Source of the DNA: Madurella fahalii
Lineage: Eukaryota > Ascomycota > Sordariomycetes > Sordariales
DNA: 64,000 nt
Direction of reading: 5' to 3'
Assembly (NCBI GenBank): GCA_029876055.1
Contig: CM056880.1
Span: 1,426,001-1,490,000, forward strand
A program made the translations under genes and the position numbers. The notes under the pieces are model-generated. The model was not told the DNA's origin. It saw only the letters and a program-made list of their open reading frames with translations, and made no database searches. Positions 33,697 through 44,636 of the stretch are shown here, piece after piece (the first letter of the stretch is position 1; every line of letters starts with the position of its first letter).

Positions 33697-35601
33697 ATGG
33701 CTGCGAGGCCCGCTACACCGGCATCGCCCAAGAACTACAAAATAAAATCTCCCCAACCTGGGCAGCCCGTATACGGATGCGGCAAGTCAGGTCCGGTCCC
33801 GGTATTTCTTGTCATCTCTAACGCCGCTTGGCAGAACATCTACAGCGTCTGTTCAACCAAGACCAGGCGACGACGAATACCTCGATACAACACTACAAGG
33901 GCATCCTGCGTGCCATCTTCGACACAAACCCAATCATTCCGCAGACAGCCAAATGCGTCGACGGCCAGGTCGTCACATCGCTCACTCCGACATATTTGTG
34001 TCTACAATGCCCCTCGACCCTCACCGAAGACGACCGGACAAAGCATGGCAGTAAAAAGTCACACAGATTCTGTATGTCGGACGTCAACTAGACTAGTCGC
34101 ATGGCTGATTAACTTGGCACAGATGTCGACTCAAGAAGTGGTGCTCTTTACTGCCAGATGTGCGACGACATTGTCTGGGACCCAACATTCGAGGAACTCA
34201 GGTTAAGAAAGATGGGGACGGGCACATTCTTCACAGGTGCGTGGTCCCGAGATGCATGCTCCTAACAATGGGATGGCCGCTAACCGACCAACCCCCTCCC
34301 CCTGTTCAGCCCGGAAGCGCAAACATGAGGAACTATTCTCGGACCCCATCAAGGACAACCCCACATACATCTCGTCCAACACAACGGCTGCGTCCTGTAA
34401 GGCCAATGGCCTGCGTGGCATCTATAACGCGGGAGCCACCTGCTACCAGAATGTGGTCCTCCAAAGCTTCCTGCACAACCCGATCCTCCGCAACTTCTAC
34501 CTCAGCGATGGCCACCAGAGCAGCAACTGCGACGCGCACTGCCTGAGCTGCGCCATGGACGACATGTTTCAGGACTTTTACGCGCTGGAGAACACCAACG
34601 GCTACACGGCGGCCAACATCCTGTCGGGGTTCTGGATCAGTGAAAAGAAGGCGTTTGAGAACCTGGTAACGACCAAGGAGCAGGACGCGCACGAGTTCTT
34701 CCAGTTCCTGGCCGAGGAGCTGCACGAGCGCAACGGCGACGGAAAGAAGCCCGAGACCGGCAGCGAGCACAGTTGCAACTGCATCATCCACCAGACGTTT
34801 TACGGCAAGCTGCAGAGCGCCACGACGTGTCAGAACTGCGGCGGGGTGACGAACCAAGTGCAGAGCTTTCTGGATCTGAGCCTGCCGCTTGAAAACCTGG
34901 CGCAGAAGAAGGGGGGCAAGAAGGCGGGGTCGAAACCGCCGGGGTCGTCGTTGACGCTCCAGGAGTGTCTGGATGAGGAGTACATCAAGTCAGACAAGTG
35001 CGAGTACCGCTGCCATAGCTGCAACTCGATGCAGCAGGCGCGGAGACAGACGTCGATCAAGCGGTTGCCGAACGTGCTGTCGATTCAGTTAAAGGTAAAG
35101 TTCAACTCTTTTCCTCCCCTCCCCCCCCCCCCCCCCCCCTTTTTTTTTTTTTTTTTTCTTTTTTCTTCTTCCGTATCCTTACAAGAATCGGTGGTGGCGG
35201 CAGAGATTCGAGTACAAGCAAGGACGTAACGAACGCGCCGCAAAGATCGATACGCCCGTGCAGTTCCCGCTGCAGCTCAACATGCTACCCTACACGAGCC
35301 GTGCCAGAGGCCAGGACGTCAAGGAGAACTACGAACTCGCCAGGACTTGCATCTATGATTTGCTCAGCGTGGTGGTGCACGTGGGTGAGATTGACACGGG
35401 GCACTACGTGTCGTATTGCCGGGTTGGTGACCAGGTGAGTTCTCTTCTCCGTCCCCCCGTGACCGTTGTTTCCATAAGTGCTGACAAAGTGGCCAAAAGT
35501 GGTTCGCGTTTAATGACCACAAGGTGGAGCTGGCGCAGAAGTCGGATGTACTGAATGCCAGGGCATATCTGCTGTTCTATATCGTCAGGTCGTTGTCGTA
35601 G
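33697..35601 (+). CDS. UBP8: SAGA-type ubiquitin hydrolase UBP8/USP22
   Basis: Deubiquitinase of the SAGA coactivator module, removing ubiquitin from histone H2B in the nucleus. Six exons: 33697-33781, 33835-34071, 34123-34236, 34310-35094, 35204-35434, 35500-35601, giving 517 aa. The N-terminal zinc-finger UBP domain includes YGCEHLQRLF, CLQCPST and LYCQMCDDIVWD. The USP catalytic domain has the Cys box GLRGIYNAGATCYQNVVLQSF, the QQD-like box TTKEQDAHEFFQFL, zinc-knuckle cysteines (CQNCGGV...CEYRCHSCNS), and the His box HVGEIDTGHYVSYCR followed by WFAFNDHKV. Intron 1 is best read as a GC-AG intron (33782-33834); an alternative GT donor nine bases later would insert Gly-Lys-Ser into the conserved CEHL. 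Intron 4 contains a C19/T18 homopolymer pair. Confidence 0.93.
35121..35157. repeat. C19-T18 homopolymer pair inside a UBP8 intron
   Basis: Nineteen C (35121-35139) directly followed by eighteen T (35140-35157) make up part of intron 4, upstream of its CAG acceptor at 35201-35203. Run length is likely to be unstable or imprecisely sequenced. Confidence 0.85.
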
Positions 35602-36084
35602 TGGGAGGGGGAGGGGCGAGAGTGAGGTGAAGAAGGGCGCAGGAATGGCTCGCTCCCATAACGCTCTGTTGCGCCGGGGGCGTCGACAGGTCTAATTCTA
35701 CTCGGTCCATCCTCGGCTCCTATACTTGGGGTGGGAAGGGCCTACGCCAAAGGGCTTGAGGGCCGGACCATTACTAGTATTCCATCATGTTTTTGAATCA
35801 ATTCACTGGAAATGCCGGCGTTTGGGCGTCCGGGGTTGGCCGGTGTATATATGGGGTGTGGTGGGGCGGGGAGAACGCCCGATACAATGTAGTGCAGACG
35901 AGCGGTATCTTAGGCGTAGGCACAGCATTGCGGCAATCTACCCTTTAGTTTATATTCCAAACAGGCGTCGGTATAGACCACCATGTATATGTCTATCGTC
36001 TTTGCTGTGGATGGTTTAGGGAACTCTCGCTCATTGGTCCCGTCTAGTTAGCACCACTTCTGTTTCTCACGAAGCCGTCGCACC
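35602..36084. other. Convergent 3' intergenic region, UBP8 / EFM5
   Basis: About 480 bp between opposing stop codons; nothing else recognised. Confidence 0.6.
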
Positions 36085-37281
36085 CTACTTCTTCTCGTCC
36101 CCTTGCCTTATGCGCCATTTCCAACTGGACGAGGAGAAGTTTGCGTAGGTGTAAAACTCGTTGCTCAAGCCCCTCGCGTGGATCGGGTCGTAGTCGGTCG
36201 TGCGCAACCCAAAGGACCGGTAGAGGCGCGTCACGACCGACTCCATCCGCTCGCCGGTGCAGACGATTAGTTTCGGTTGCTGTCCTGAGGGGGATGAGGG
36301 TCTAGACATCCATCGGATAGTGAGGGCGGCTGACAATAAAGGGAAGGCGTTAGTGGGTCGGCGGTTGTCCAGGATCCTGGAGAATGGGGAGGGTTGTAAC
36401 GTACCCTTGGTCTGGCAGTCCTCGCTGAGAAATGGAGGGTCGAGAACCATGCGGTCGCAAGAAGCCTTTAGGTGGGCTATAGTTAAACAAGGAAGGGGGA
36501 GCATGTTAGTGTCGAGTGGACCTGTAAACGGGGGAAGAAGGCAACACTGACCGGGCAGTTTAAACGGTTGGGCAAAGTCGTAAAAGACGAATTCAGGAAA
36601 GACGGCGAAGCGACGGTCGTGCTCGAGGAGGACGACCTTGGGCTTGGGCTCGCCGGGGGAAGCGGAGTTCTTTGATGATGGGTCAGCAGGGACTGCCTAC
36701 CTCCTCCTGAACCAAGGATACTCTCGAGGATCGCGGGCGACATACCAGGATGTTCTTCAACGCCACAAACACACTCGGCGCCGAGACAACCGCAATCGTC
36801 ATGTCTGAGGTAGCCCCATCAAGGAGTTCTCTCGCGAAGAGAGAAGCAGTTTCGTCGGCGTACTGCACGCACACAGGCCATCCCCGTCAGCACCGCCCAA
36901 ACCAAAAGACCCCGCCAGCTCGCAGCCACGTAGAGAGAGACCTCCGAGAGAGACTCAAAAGGGGCAATCAGCCCATGGTCGGGGTGCCAGGAGACCAACA
37001 TACCCAAAACTGGCTCTCATTCCAGTCCTCGGTGAACGCCTCCATCGATAGCGGCTGTACAGCCATAGCAGCATGCAGCTCCTCGGCTTGGGTCTTGAGC
37101 TTGGTAAACTGCTCGGCGCGCGCATCGCGCTCGGCGTAAAATTGCTTTAAGGCATCGAGGGCAGAGGAGGAGAGCGTTATGCACAACACTATTAATACCC
37201 TGGCACCTTTGCTTCGAGAAATAAAATGAGATGTTTAGACACGACTTACAGCTCTTCGTCATTACCATCAAGGTTGGTCAT
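36085..37281 (-). CDS. EFM5: eEF1A lysine N-methyltransferase EFM5 (EEF1AKMT1-type)
   Basis: Class I SAM-dependent methyltransferase modifying a lysine of elongation factor eEF1A. Six exons: 37281-37250, 37199-37004, 36862-36746, 36669-36552, 36476-36405, 36329-36085, for 259 aa. Visible family features are LSSSALDALKQFYAERDAR, the motif around NESQFWYADETASLFARELL, VVLLEHDRRFAVFPEFVFYDF, the catalytic DPPF box in CDRMVLDPPFLSEDCQTK, and LIVCTGERMESVVTRLY. The C-terminus carries the conserved GLSNEFYTYANF. Exon 1 encodes only MTNLDGNDEEL, and its junction is ambiguous: a strong GTAAGT donor pairs with a CAG acceptor to leave a short hydrophobic VLIVLCI stretch, while a GTAATG donor with the later TAG acceptor also keeps the frame. 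Confidence 0.9.
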
Positions 37282-37651
37282 CTTGAACGACTTAGGCTCT
37301 TTGGGGACTGAGTTAGGTGAATGACTGATGGGGCACTGTGTGTATAAAACCCCGGATGAGGGGTAAAATTTTTGAGATTTTGAGTGGGCAGATCCATCTT
37401 TGCATTGGCATTTCATAACGGTAACTCGCGTTGGACGCTGACTCGCCTGATGGATCCCTTAGCCAAGCACTCGGCCGCCGAAGCGTCGGACTGAAACTAC
37501 ATCCTTCTTCACTCTCCTTCTTCACTCTCATCTCATCTTTTGGACAGAGCTGACTCAAGGAAATAATGTCTCTAGTTACATTGGTATGTACACTCTACCA
37601 CGGTGTGCAGTGTCCCCCCCCCCCCCAAAACGCGCCAAGCAGCACCCAATT
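37282..37651. other. Tandem intergenic region with C13 run
   Basis: About 370 bp from the EFM5 start to the NDUFA9 stop, both on the minus strand. A TGACTCA heptamer lies at 37551-37557 and a C13 run at 37614-37626. Confidence 0.6.
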
Positions 37652-39166
37652 TTAGAGTTCGTCAGTGACGTGAATGTATTTCCTCTCTTCCCTCTTCTCC
37701 TTCTCCGTTGCGGGTGGCAAATCGTAGAATGTCGACGGCCGGAATCCTTGCTATATGGGAGTCAGCCAGCTAAAACCTAGAGAGCTGCTAGGAAGGTTGC
37801 ATACCAGATAATGATAGGTCCACTTGCTAATATCGGTGGGCTCGATGTCCAGGTCCTTGAACGTCTTGGCCGTCTCGTCAATGACCTGATCGTGGAATTC
37901 GCGCTCAATCTCGTCGGCGGACATGATGTCCCACCACAGGACGCGGTTTAGCAGGCCGGCCACGGGCTTCAGAATGGCTTTGGGCACGTTGATGTGCCTG
38001 CGTTTCTTGTAGATTTCCCGGTCGACCATCTCGGCAATCTCGGCCGTCGAGTAGTTCTTGGGGCCGTAGAGCTCATAAGTTTGCGACGCCGTGCTGTCGT
38101 CCCAGAGCATCTTCTCCAGTGCCTCACCGACATCGATGACCTGCAATCTGCATCAGAATATAAGTGCCTCGCATACGTGGCGGGGTTGCACATACATGTA
38201 CCGGCCAGTATCTCTCCTGCATGTTGTTGGACGTGAACAGGTTTACGACGCTAGCAAGCTTCAGCAGCAGGTTGTCTTCGAAACCGAACATCGGAGCCGG
38301 TCTAACGATGGTGGTCTCCGGGAAGATATCCCGGACCACGTGCTCCGCCCGGCCCTATCGCGAGTTAGGTCTCGTCCATCGTGAAGCAAGGGGCGGCTGG
38401 CTACCTTGGTGGCAAAGAACTCGGAGGTGGACGATGGGTTCGCATTGTACGACGAGACGTGGATGAATCGGTCGACGTCGTACTTGGCAACAGCCTCAGC
38501 GATGCGCTGCGTGCCCTCGATGTGCACATCCTCAAGGGAGAAGTTTCTTGGACGGGTCAGCTCGCGCTACATCAACCCAATTGGCGCCGTCCCAACTCAC
38601 TTCGTGGGGTAGTTCCGGCCAACCAGGTTGTAAACGACGTCAGAATGTCTGACGCTCTCCTCGATCGACTGTGTGTTCCTCAGGTCGTATTCCTAACCTC
38701 GACTTAGCAATTAGACCTTCCCGGCTGTCTCGAGTAACCCTCACCATGAACACAACACGACCCAGATCACCAGTGAGCTTGAGGTGGCGCTTGGCCATCT
38801 CCTCACGGTACGGGACAACGACGGTGCATCCTTGCCTGGCTGGAGAGCAATGGGCTGGTCAGTCTGGCGTCGAATTCGAAATTGCCTCGGAGCGGACGGT
38901 CGGACCTAGCCTGTTGACGATGTAACGGCCCAGCTGGCCGGTGGCGCCGAAGACGGTGGCCGTGTGCTCGCCCAGAGAGGAGCTACAGGTAGAGACGGTC
39001 AGAAGGACTCGAGACTGCGAGAGGGGACAACGGACCGGCCGCCCTGAGTGCGGATAAGAGGCTTGCCGGTGCGTGTGATGTGCACATCGGAAATGGCCCG
39101 GCGCTGCAGGGCGCTCCGGGCGATCTTGGGTGCCGTCGACCGCACCGCAGTCGGCAGGGAGGCCAT
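37652..39166 (-). CDS. NADH:ubiquinone oxidoreductase 39/40-kDa subunit (NDUFA9-type)
   Basis: Accessory subunit of mitochondrial complex I, with a short-chain-dehydrogenase-like fold that binds NADPH. Eight exons: 39166-39036, 38982-38906, 38839-38745, 38692-38601, 38546-38405, 38354-38196, 38140-37805, 37750-37652, for 376 aa. The N-terminus is an Ala/Arg/Ser-rich mitochondrial presequence (MASLPTAVRSTAPKIARSAL). The Rossmann Gly motif is VFGATGQLGRYIVNRL, followed by the family blocks DVVYNLVGRNYPTKNFSLEDVH, HVSSYNANP, GRAEHVVRD and TIVRPAPMFGFEDNLL. The C-terminus reads DLPPATEKEKREERKYIHV. It lacks the Tyr-x3-Lys pair of active dehydrogenases at the usual place, as is typical of the family. 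Neurospora names this subunit nuo40. It shares its upstream region with RPN9. Confidence 0.94.
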
Positions 39167-39651
39167 TGTGGCTGGTCGTGGGACGAGAGGTCGCAAGGTG
39201 CGCGGCGTCGGCAGTCAATTGACGTTGTCGATGGGATGGCTGCGACGGGAGCTTCGTTTCGTGCAAGTCAATCGATTAACGCTCTTAAACCGGCCCAGAG
39301 CTTCCGACTCCACAGTGGGACACGGACCAATCATCGGCGGGGGGAAGCTAAGGCGGGCAAAGAGCACAGACCACTTCAGCTGCGATACGTACCCCCAGCG
39401 CCAGGCTGCCCTGCCGCGTCAAGTGGGAAGAGGGCTGGGCGGGCTCTGGAACAGCTCGTGCCTTGCATCTTGAACTCCCAACTTCGACTTGCACCAGACC
39501 CCGGCCGTTCGATACCCCATACCGCTGCCCCTACGAACCGCGGATACATTTTCGATCGAGTGGACGGCCTGTACTAGCAACCAAAGACGTTTTGGGCCCT
39601 CTTGCCCAACCACTCCCACCCAGACAACTTCTAGAGCGTCAGACACCCAAC
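39167..39651. promoter_or_regulatory. Divergent promoter, NDUFA9-type / RPN9
   Basis: A 485-bp interval between divergent start codons of a complex I gene and a proteasome gene must contain both promoters. No defined factor site was recognised. Confidence 0.65.
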
Positions 39652-40859
39652 ATGAACGTCGACACCATCTCGGATTTCCTCGCCGAGCAGCGGGACAGTG
39701 CGCCCGAAGAGCTGCAGCCGCTCGTGCTCGAGTTCGAGACGCTATGGGAGCGCAAGCTGTGGCACCAGCTCACGAACCAGCTGATCGAGTTCTTCAACCA
39801 CCCGGGCAGCGCCCCGCAGCGCCTGCAGTTCTACAAGGTCTTCATCCTCAAGTTTGCCGACAAGATCAACCAACTCAAGCTCGTCGACCTCGCCCTGAAG
39901 GCGGCAACACAATGTAGAGGTCAGTCGCTGTTGTTATCAGATGGCGCACCCCCTTCGTCCCTAACCGAGCCGTCGCAGACAACCAAGAGCGCCTCTCCTT
40001 CATGGAGGCCGTCGTCAAGAAGGTGGACCACGAAGATTCGCAAGACGCCCTCGTCTTCGCTACAATTGCCGTAGCGCGCGTCAAGCTCGATCTCAACGAT
40101 CTCGACGGCGCGAGGAAAGACCTAGACCGGGCCGAGAAGATTCTCGACGGCTTCGACTCGGTCGAGACGATCGTGCACGCCGCCTTCTACGGCGCCAACG
40201 CCGACTACTACCAGGCCAAGGCCGACTTTGGCTCGTACTACCGCAACGCGCTGCTCTACCTGGCCTGCATCGACATCAAGTCGCTCAGCCCGCCGGAGCG
40301 GCGCAACCGCGCCTACGCCCTGTCCATCGCCGCGCTGGTGAGCACGAGCATCTACAACTTTGGCGAACTGCTGCTGCACCCCATCCTGGACGCCCTCGCG
40401 GAGCGCGACGACGACAAGTGGCTGCGCGAGCTGCTCTTCGCCTTCAACCGCGGCGACCTGGCCGCCTACGACGTGCTGGCCGACCACATCACATCGAACC
40501 CTCTCCTCGCCCAGCACGGCCGCCAGCTGCGCGAGAAGATATACCTGGCGGCGCTGACCGAGGCCGTGTTCCGCCGCCCGCCGCATGACCGCGCCATGAC
40601 GTTTGCCACGATCGCCGCCGAGACCAAGGTGCGCCCCGACGAGATCGAGCACCTCATCATGAAGGCTCTCAGCCTGGGCCTGCTGCGGGGTACCATCGAC
40701 CAGGTAGACGAAGTGGCGCACATCAACTGGGTGCAGCCCAAGGTGCTGGACATGAAGCAGATCGAGAACATGCGCCAGCGGCTAAAGGAGTGGGATTCGA
40801 GCGTCAACCAGCTGGGCAACTGGATCGAGAACGTAGGGCAGGACGTATGGGCGTCGTGA
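39652..40859 (+). CDS. RPN9: 26S proteasome lid subunit RPN9 (PSMD13)
   Basis: Non-ATPase PCI-domain subunit of the 19S regulatory particle lid. Two exons, 39652-39919 and 39979-40859, give 382 aa, matching the family length. The N-terminus MNVDTISDFLAEQ leads into TPR-like helical repeats (LWERKLWHQLTNQLIEFF, FYKVFILKFADKINQLKLVDLAL, DALVFATIAVARVKLDLNDLDGA). The PCI winged helix is at about 200-345, including HGRQLREKIYLAALTEAVF and TFATIAAETKVRPDEIEHLIMKALSLGLLRG, then VHxINWVQPKVLD-type ending (VAHINWVQPKVLDMKQI). Intron 1 uses GTCAGT...CAG in phase 1. The gene is divergent from the complex I subunit gene. Confidence 0.96.
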
Positions 40860-40863
40860 GTGG

Positions 40864-40892
40864 AAAAAAAAAAAAAGGGGGGGGGGGGGGGG
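40864..40892. repeat. A13-G16 homopolymer pair just after RPN9
   Basis: Thirteen A (40864-40876) then sixteen G (40877-40892), beginning four bases after the RPN9 stop, so within its 3' UTR. A 29-bp all-purine tract on the transcribed sense strand. Confidence 0.85.
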
Positions 40893-41146
40893 AACTGGTT
40901 TAGAGACGAAATCTGCAAGCAGGCATACAAACCATGCCTTGTACGATACACAAATATAGACATGCAGAATCGGTCTATTATGACGACAAACGGGACATCT
41001 GAAGCCCATTGCACGGCGCGCCAATTCTGGAACGAGCCATTGTGATACGGTTGTAGAAACCTGGATTTGATTTGCTCTATAACTCATCGCAACCTTATGG
41101 ACCGTTAACCCCATAAACCCATGCCATTTACCGCCTCCGGCGTAAT

Positions 41147-43186
41147 TCACTCCGCCTTAGCCTTCCCCTTCACCGTCGGCCTTCCCCACACAATCAAACC
41201 CCCGGCCAACCAGGCAGGCCACCAGACGCACCAGACCACCACGGCCGACCAGGTCCCGCACACGTGCCACGCCACGGCGGCCTCGCGCAGCACGCTCTGC
41301 ACGTCCAGACTCCAGTACAGCGCGCCCGCGAGCAGCACCGACGTGGGGCTGACGGCGTTGAGCAGCGCCGCGCAGACCACCCTCTTGATGGCGGGCGAGG
41401 ACGATGATAACGATGATGATGGGTCCGCGAAGGGGCGGACAAAGGAGAGCGGGGCGGAGAGCAGGCCGACGATGAGGGCGAGAGAGAAGTTGAGCGTCGC
41501 AAGGGAGGAGAGGAACATGCCCAGGAGGAGGAGGGAGAAGGATTTGATGAGGTGGTATTGCTGCATCGTTGGCGCGGAGGGGGCAAGGGTGGTGAGTAGG
41601 CGAGAGAGCAGCGCGGGGAGGACGGTGTTGATCGCGGCGAATAGGTAGAACAGGGGGCGGAGGGTCTACGGCGAATGTTAAATGGGCGGCTGGTATAAAA
41701 ACATAGCCCACCCGGGTGGCCCCGGGGGAGGGAGGGGGGAGGGATGTTGACTTACGCTCTCTGGTGCGTGGTTGAAGAGGTAAAGGGGGATGACAGAGAG
41801 GAATTGGAGGAGGGTTACTACACCGAGCGGGAGGAACAGGTCGCGCTCAACGGTTTGGGTCGGTAGTGGCGTTGCGGGTTCGTTCTTGTCGTCAGTCTTT
41901 TGGCTCTCGCCGTCGGGGTAGCCGCTCTTCACCCATAAGGCGATGGCCATGATGGTGAAGTTGGCCGCCACCAGCATCGCGCTGGGCAGATAAGTGCCGA
42001 TGCTGACGAAACGTTCGCGCTGCATGAGCAGATAGAAGAAGAAGCTCTGGTGGAGGTGCTCGAGCAGGTTGTTCAAGCTCCGGAAACTGCCCTCGACCAC
42101 ACGGCCCATGGCCATCTCGTCCTGCCAGCCCTCGCCAAACGGACGCAGCGTCACGGCATCGACGTGGTACGGGATGAAGCTGCTGTGCGGGCCGCTCGCT
42201 AAGCCGAGGCCTTGCTTCAGCATCCCCCGCAGCATCGTGCGTAGGCGGTCCGGGTAGCCGTCGTTGTGGCGCCACATCTCCTGTAGCGCTACGCCGATGC
42301 CCATCTGGCCGCGCGCGATGTTGACGATCGAGTTGATCAGGTCCAGGTTAGGCAGCTGGCCGTTGATGCCGTCGTAGACGATGTGAAGGCTGTCGAAGCG
42401 GCCCTCCTGAGCGTAGTCGATGGCGATGGCGCCCTGCAAGGCACCGGATTTGAGAGGCAGGCTGGCAACGTGTGACGGGTCGTGGGCGTCATGGTAGGCG
42501 TCAACCCAGGCTTGAGGGCCGGCAATACTGTCAGGGGTGAGCAACAGGATGATGTCCTTGGACCACAGCGACCAGCGCTTAAAGTACCGCGCCAGGGTTA
42601 GCGCAAGAGGAACGCCGTTGCGGTTGAGCTCATGCTTGACATTCTCCCAGGCGGCAACCAGCACGATGGCCTCGGTGGCATCCCCTCGCGGTGCCTGCAG
42701 GATGGCATAGAGGTTCTCACCCGCATAACTCCGTCCTGCGGCGTGGTACGTGAAGTTCTGCCGCGCTGTCTTGAGGCCAATACCTTTGGCAATAGCTTCG
42801 AGCTTGTTGTTGATCCTACAATCGGTTAATTCGGACGCCACAGCTGTGCTTCGGTGCCATGTGCATACTCGATGTTGCTCTCGCCCGCCAATGCATTCAT
42901 CTCATGCTTGTACGCCCTGAAAACATTCTGGTCGCTGCCGCCAAAGTATGTATGTACCTGTCCGGGAAGGAGCGCATTCTCCGAAATGTAGGTTCTCCGC
43001 GAATACTGGTTGAGCGGGAGCATGAAGAGCCAGACGGTGCCGACGAGAACGAAGAGCAGCGACAGGTACGGCGGGAGCTTCAGGATGCGCGGGTCGCGCC
43101 GCAGCTGCAGTGCGCTGGCTGCTATTTTGTCAGTTATGTACTGTGACGGGCGATGCCGGTATCTGCTCACCTAGTAATCGCGGCAT
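41147..43186 (-). CDS. GAA1: GPI transamidase subunit GAA1
   Basis: ER membrane component of the GPI-anchor transamidase that attaches preformed GPI to protein C-termini. Four exons: 43186-43171 (16 nt), 43121-42869, 42815-41756, 41665-41147, for 615 aa. A basic N-terminus (MPRLLAASALQLRRDP) leads to the first membrane helix (YLSLLFVLVGTVWLFML). The large lumenal peptidase-like domain follows, with VLVAAWENVKHELNRNGVPLALTLARYF, DIILLLTPDSIAGPQAWVDAYH and GINGQLPNLDLINSIVN. Four to six C-terminal helices (LVAANFTIMAIALW, LFLPLGVVTLLQFLSVIPLYL, FYLFAAINTVLPALLS) complete the topology. The last residues are Lys-rich (VKGKAKAE), compatible with an ER-retention tail. The 16-nt first coding exon contains only five full codons plus one base. 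Confidence 0.95.
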
Positions 43187-43548
43187 CTTGACCGCAATGC
43201 CAAATGTCCCCTCGCCGAAGCTCTCGTGGGATAGTTGCGACTGCTGTTCGGGAAATGAATATCAGGAGCGGGTCGCGTGCCATTAATTGAGTATTGGATC
43301 GTGGCGCGTCATATGCATGAAACGCGGCAGGTCTAACCGGTTTCGGTTAGTCGCTCATGGTTGAGATGGAAGCGTATTGTAGCAAGAATGCCATTGATGG
43401 ACATAATTTCAATTAATTCATTAACTCGCCCATCGCAGATGTTACATTCGCCATTCTCCAGGGGTAACGTAGATTATATCTGCACACAACCAACATATAT
43501 ACATGTAGAAGCAATGCCCCGCCTAAAGAATTGTTCTCGTAACGCAGA
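43187..43548. other. Tandem intergenic region, GAA1 / rhomboid
   Basis: About 360 bp between the GAA1 start and the rhomboid stop, both minus strand; no other feature seen. Confidence 0.6.
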
Positions 43549-44636
43549 TCAGGGTCCTAACCGCTGTGTGCTGCCAACCAAACCCAAGGCAACACTCGAT
43601 GGAGGCGGAGATCCCGAAGTAGGAAGCACCCCGAACCGGCCGTACGTCTTCTGGTCAACACTCACATAGTGTGGCAGCCTTCCAAGAAGGTTGAGCTTCC
43701 CTTCGACCCACCGCAGCACCTTTTCCGGCGGCGCCAGAAACTTGAGGTATCCCAGACCACCTGAAAGTAGGCCACCGTCAGCGTAAGATAGGGAAAGAGG
43801 AAGGGGAAGGAAGACGTACAAACATAACCCACAACCAACCCAGCGAGATGCCCCAGGAAGCTCGAACTCGGCACGAGAGCTGCCACACACAGTAACAGCG
43901 CGATCGGCGTCGTCCAGGTGGGGATATTATGCGTGCCAATGACGAGATACGGATTGACCTTGTACGTGCGGATCGCTTCCATGCCGAGCAGCAGGAACAC
44001 CCACATACTGCATACGCTCTGTCAGCGGTTTCCGCCTTGTCACAATACCTTTTTCAGGTCGCTCACCTAGCACCCATCACAGCGGTATTGCCTCTGACCA
44101 CCCACTTTTCTATGCCCACGTAGATAAACGCCGGCAACGTCGTCAACGCTGGATCAAACCCATGTCAGCCACTCAATTCCCTCATCCCATCCTCAGAGGA
44201 CAAACTCACGGCCAAAAAAAAGCGCCAGTGAAGTGAGTGTGCCGTACTCGCTCTCGAACCGCTCCAGCAGCGGTGTCAGCGCCAGCACGTTCATGGCCGC
44301 ATGGAACACGTTCAGGTGTATGAACGGGAACGTATTCAGTCGGTATACTGCCCTTCGTCAGCAGCGACACTCGCCAGCCCTCCCACAGTTCCAGCCAGCC
44401 ATAACGACCGCGCCGGACGAAGAGAGCAAATAAGAAAACATACGCGTCGCGAACCCCATCTCCCCCGGCACCAGCGCGCCCCATGCCCGCACATCCCACC
44501 AGACCTGCACGCCGACCGCCCAGAACAGAACAATCGCCGCCAACACAAGCCGCGTGAAGAGCGGCAGGCGGAAGACGTACGCCCGCGCGCGAAGGGTGCT
44601 GAACCCCGTCACGTTCCGGGGTAGCAGACGCGGCAT
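43549..44636 (-). CDS. Rhomboid-family intramembrane serine protease (Rbd2-like)
   Basis: Polytopic secretory-pathway protease; fungal Rbd2 acts in the Golgi, and in some species cleaves the SREBP precursor. Five exons: 44636-44444, 44347-44210, 44148-44067, 44007-43820, 43760-43549, giving 270 aa. The N-terminal segment is basic followed by a helix (RLVLAAIVLFWAVGVQVWW). The family's FIHLNVFHAAMNVLAL block supplies the His/Asn oxyanion residues. The catalytic Ser (about 138) is in GNTAVMGASMWVF, with its codon split by intron 3, and the catalytic His (about 191) is in SFLGHLAGLVVGYV, so the dyad is intact. The cytosolic tail has LKFLAPPEKVLRWVEGKLN and Pro/Ser-rich sequence. There is no mitochondrial presequence, arguing against a Pcp1/PARL-type role. 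Confidence 0.93.

Noticed and set aside
40122..40721. 199-codon minus-strand frame opposite RPN9
   Set aside because: Shadow of the RPN9 coding exon; Val/Gly/Ala-rich translation without family resemblance.
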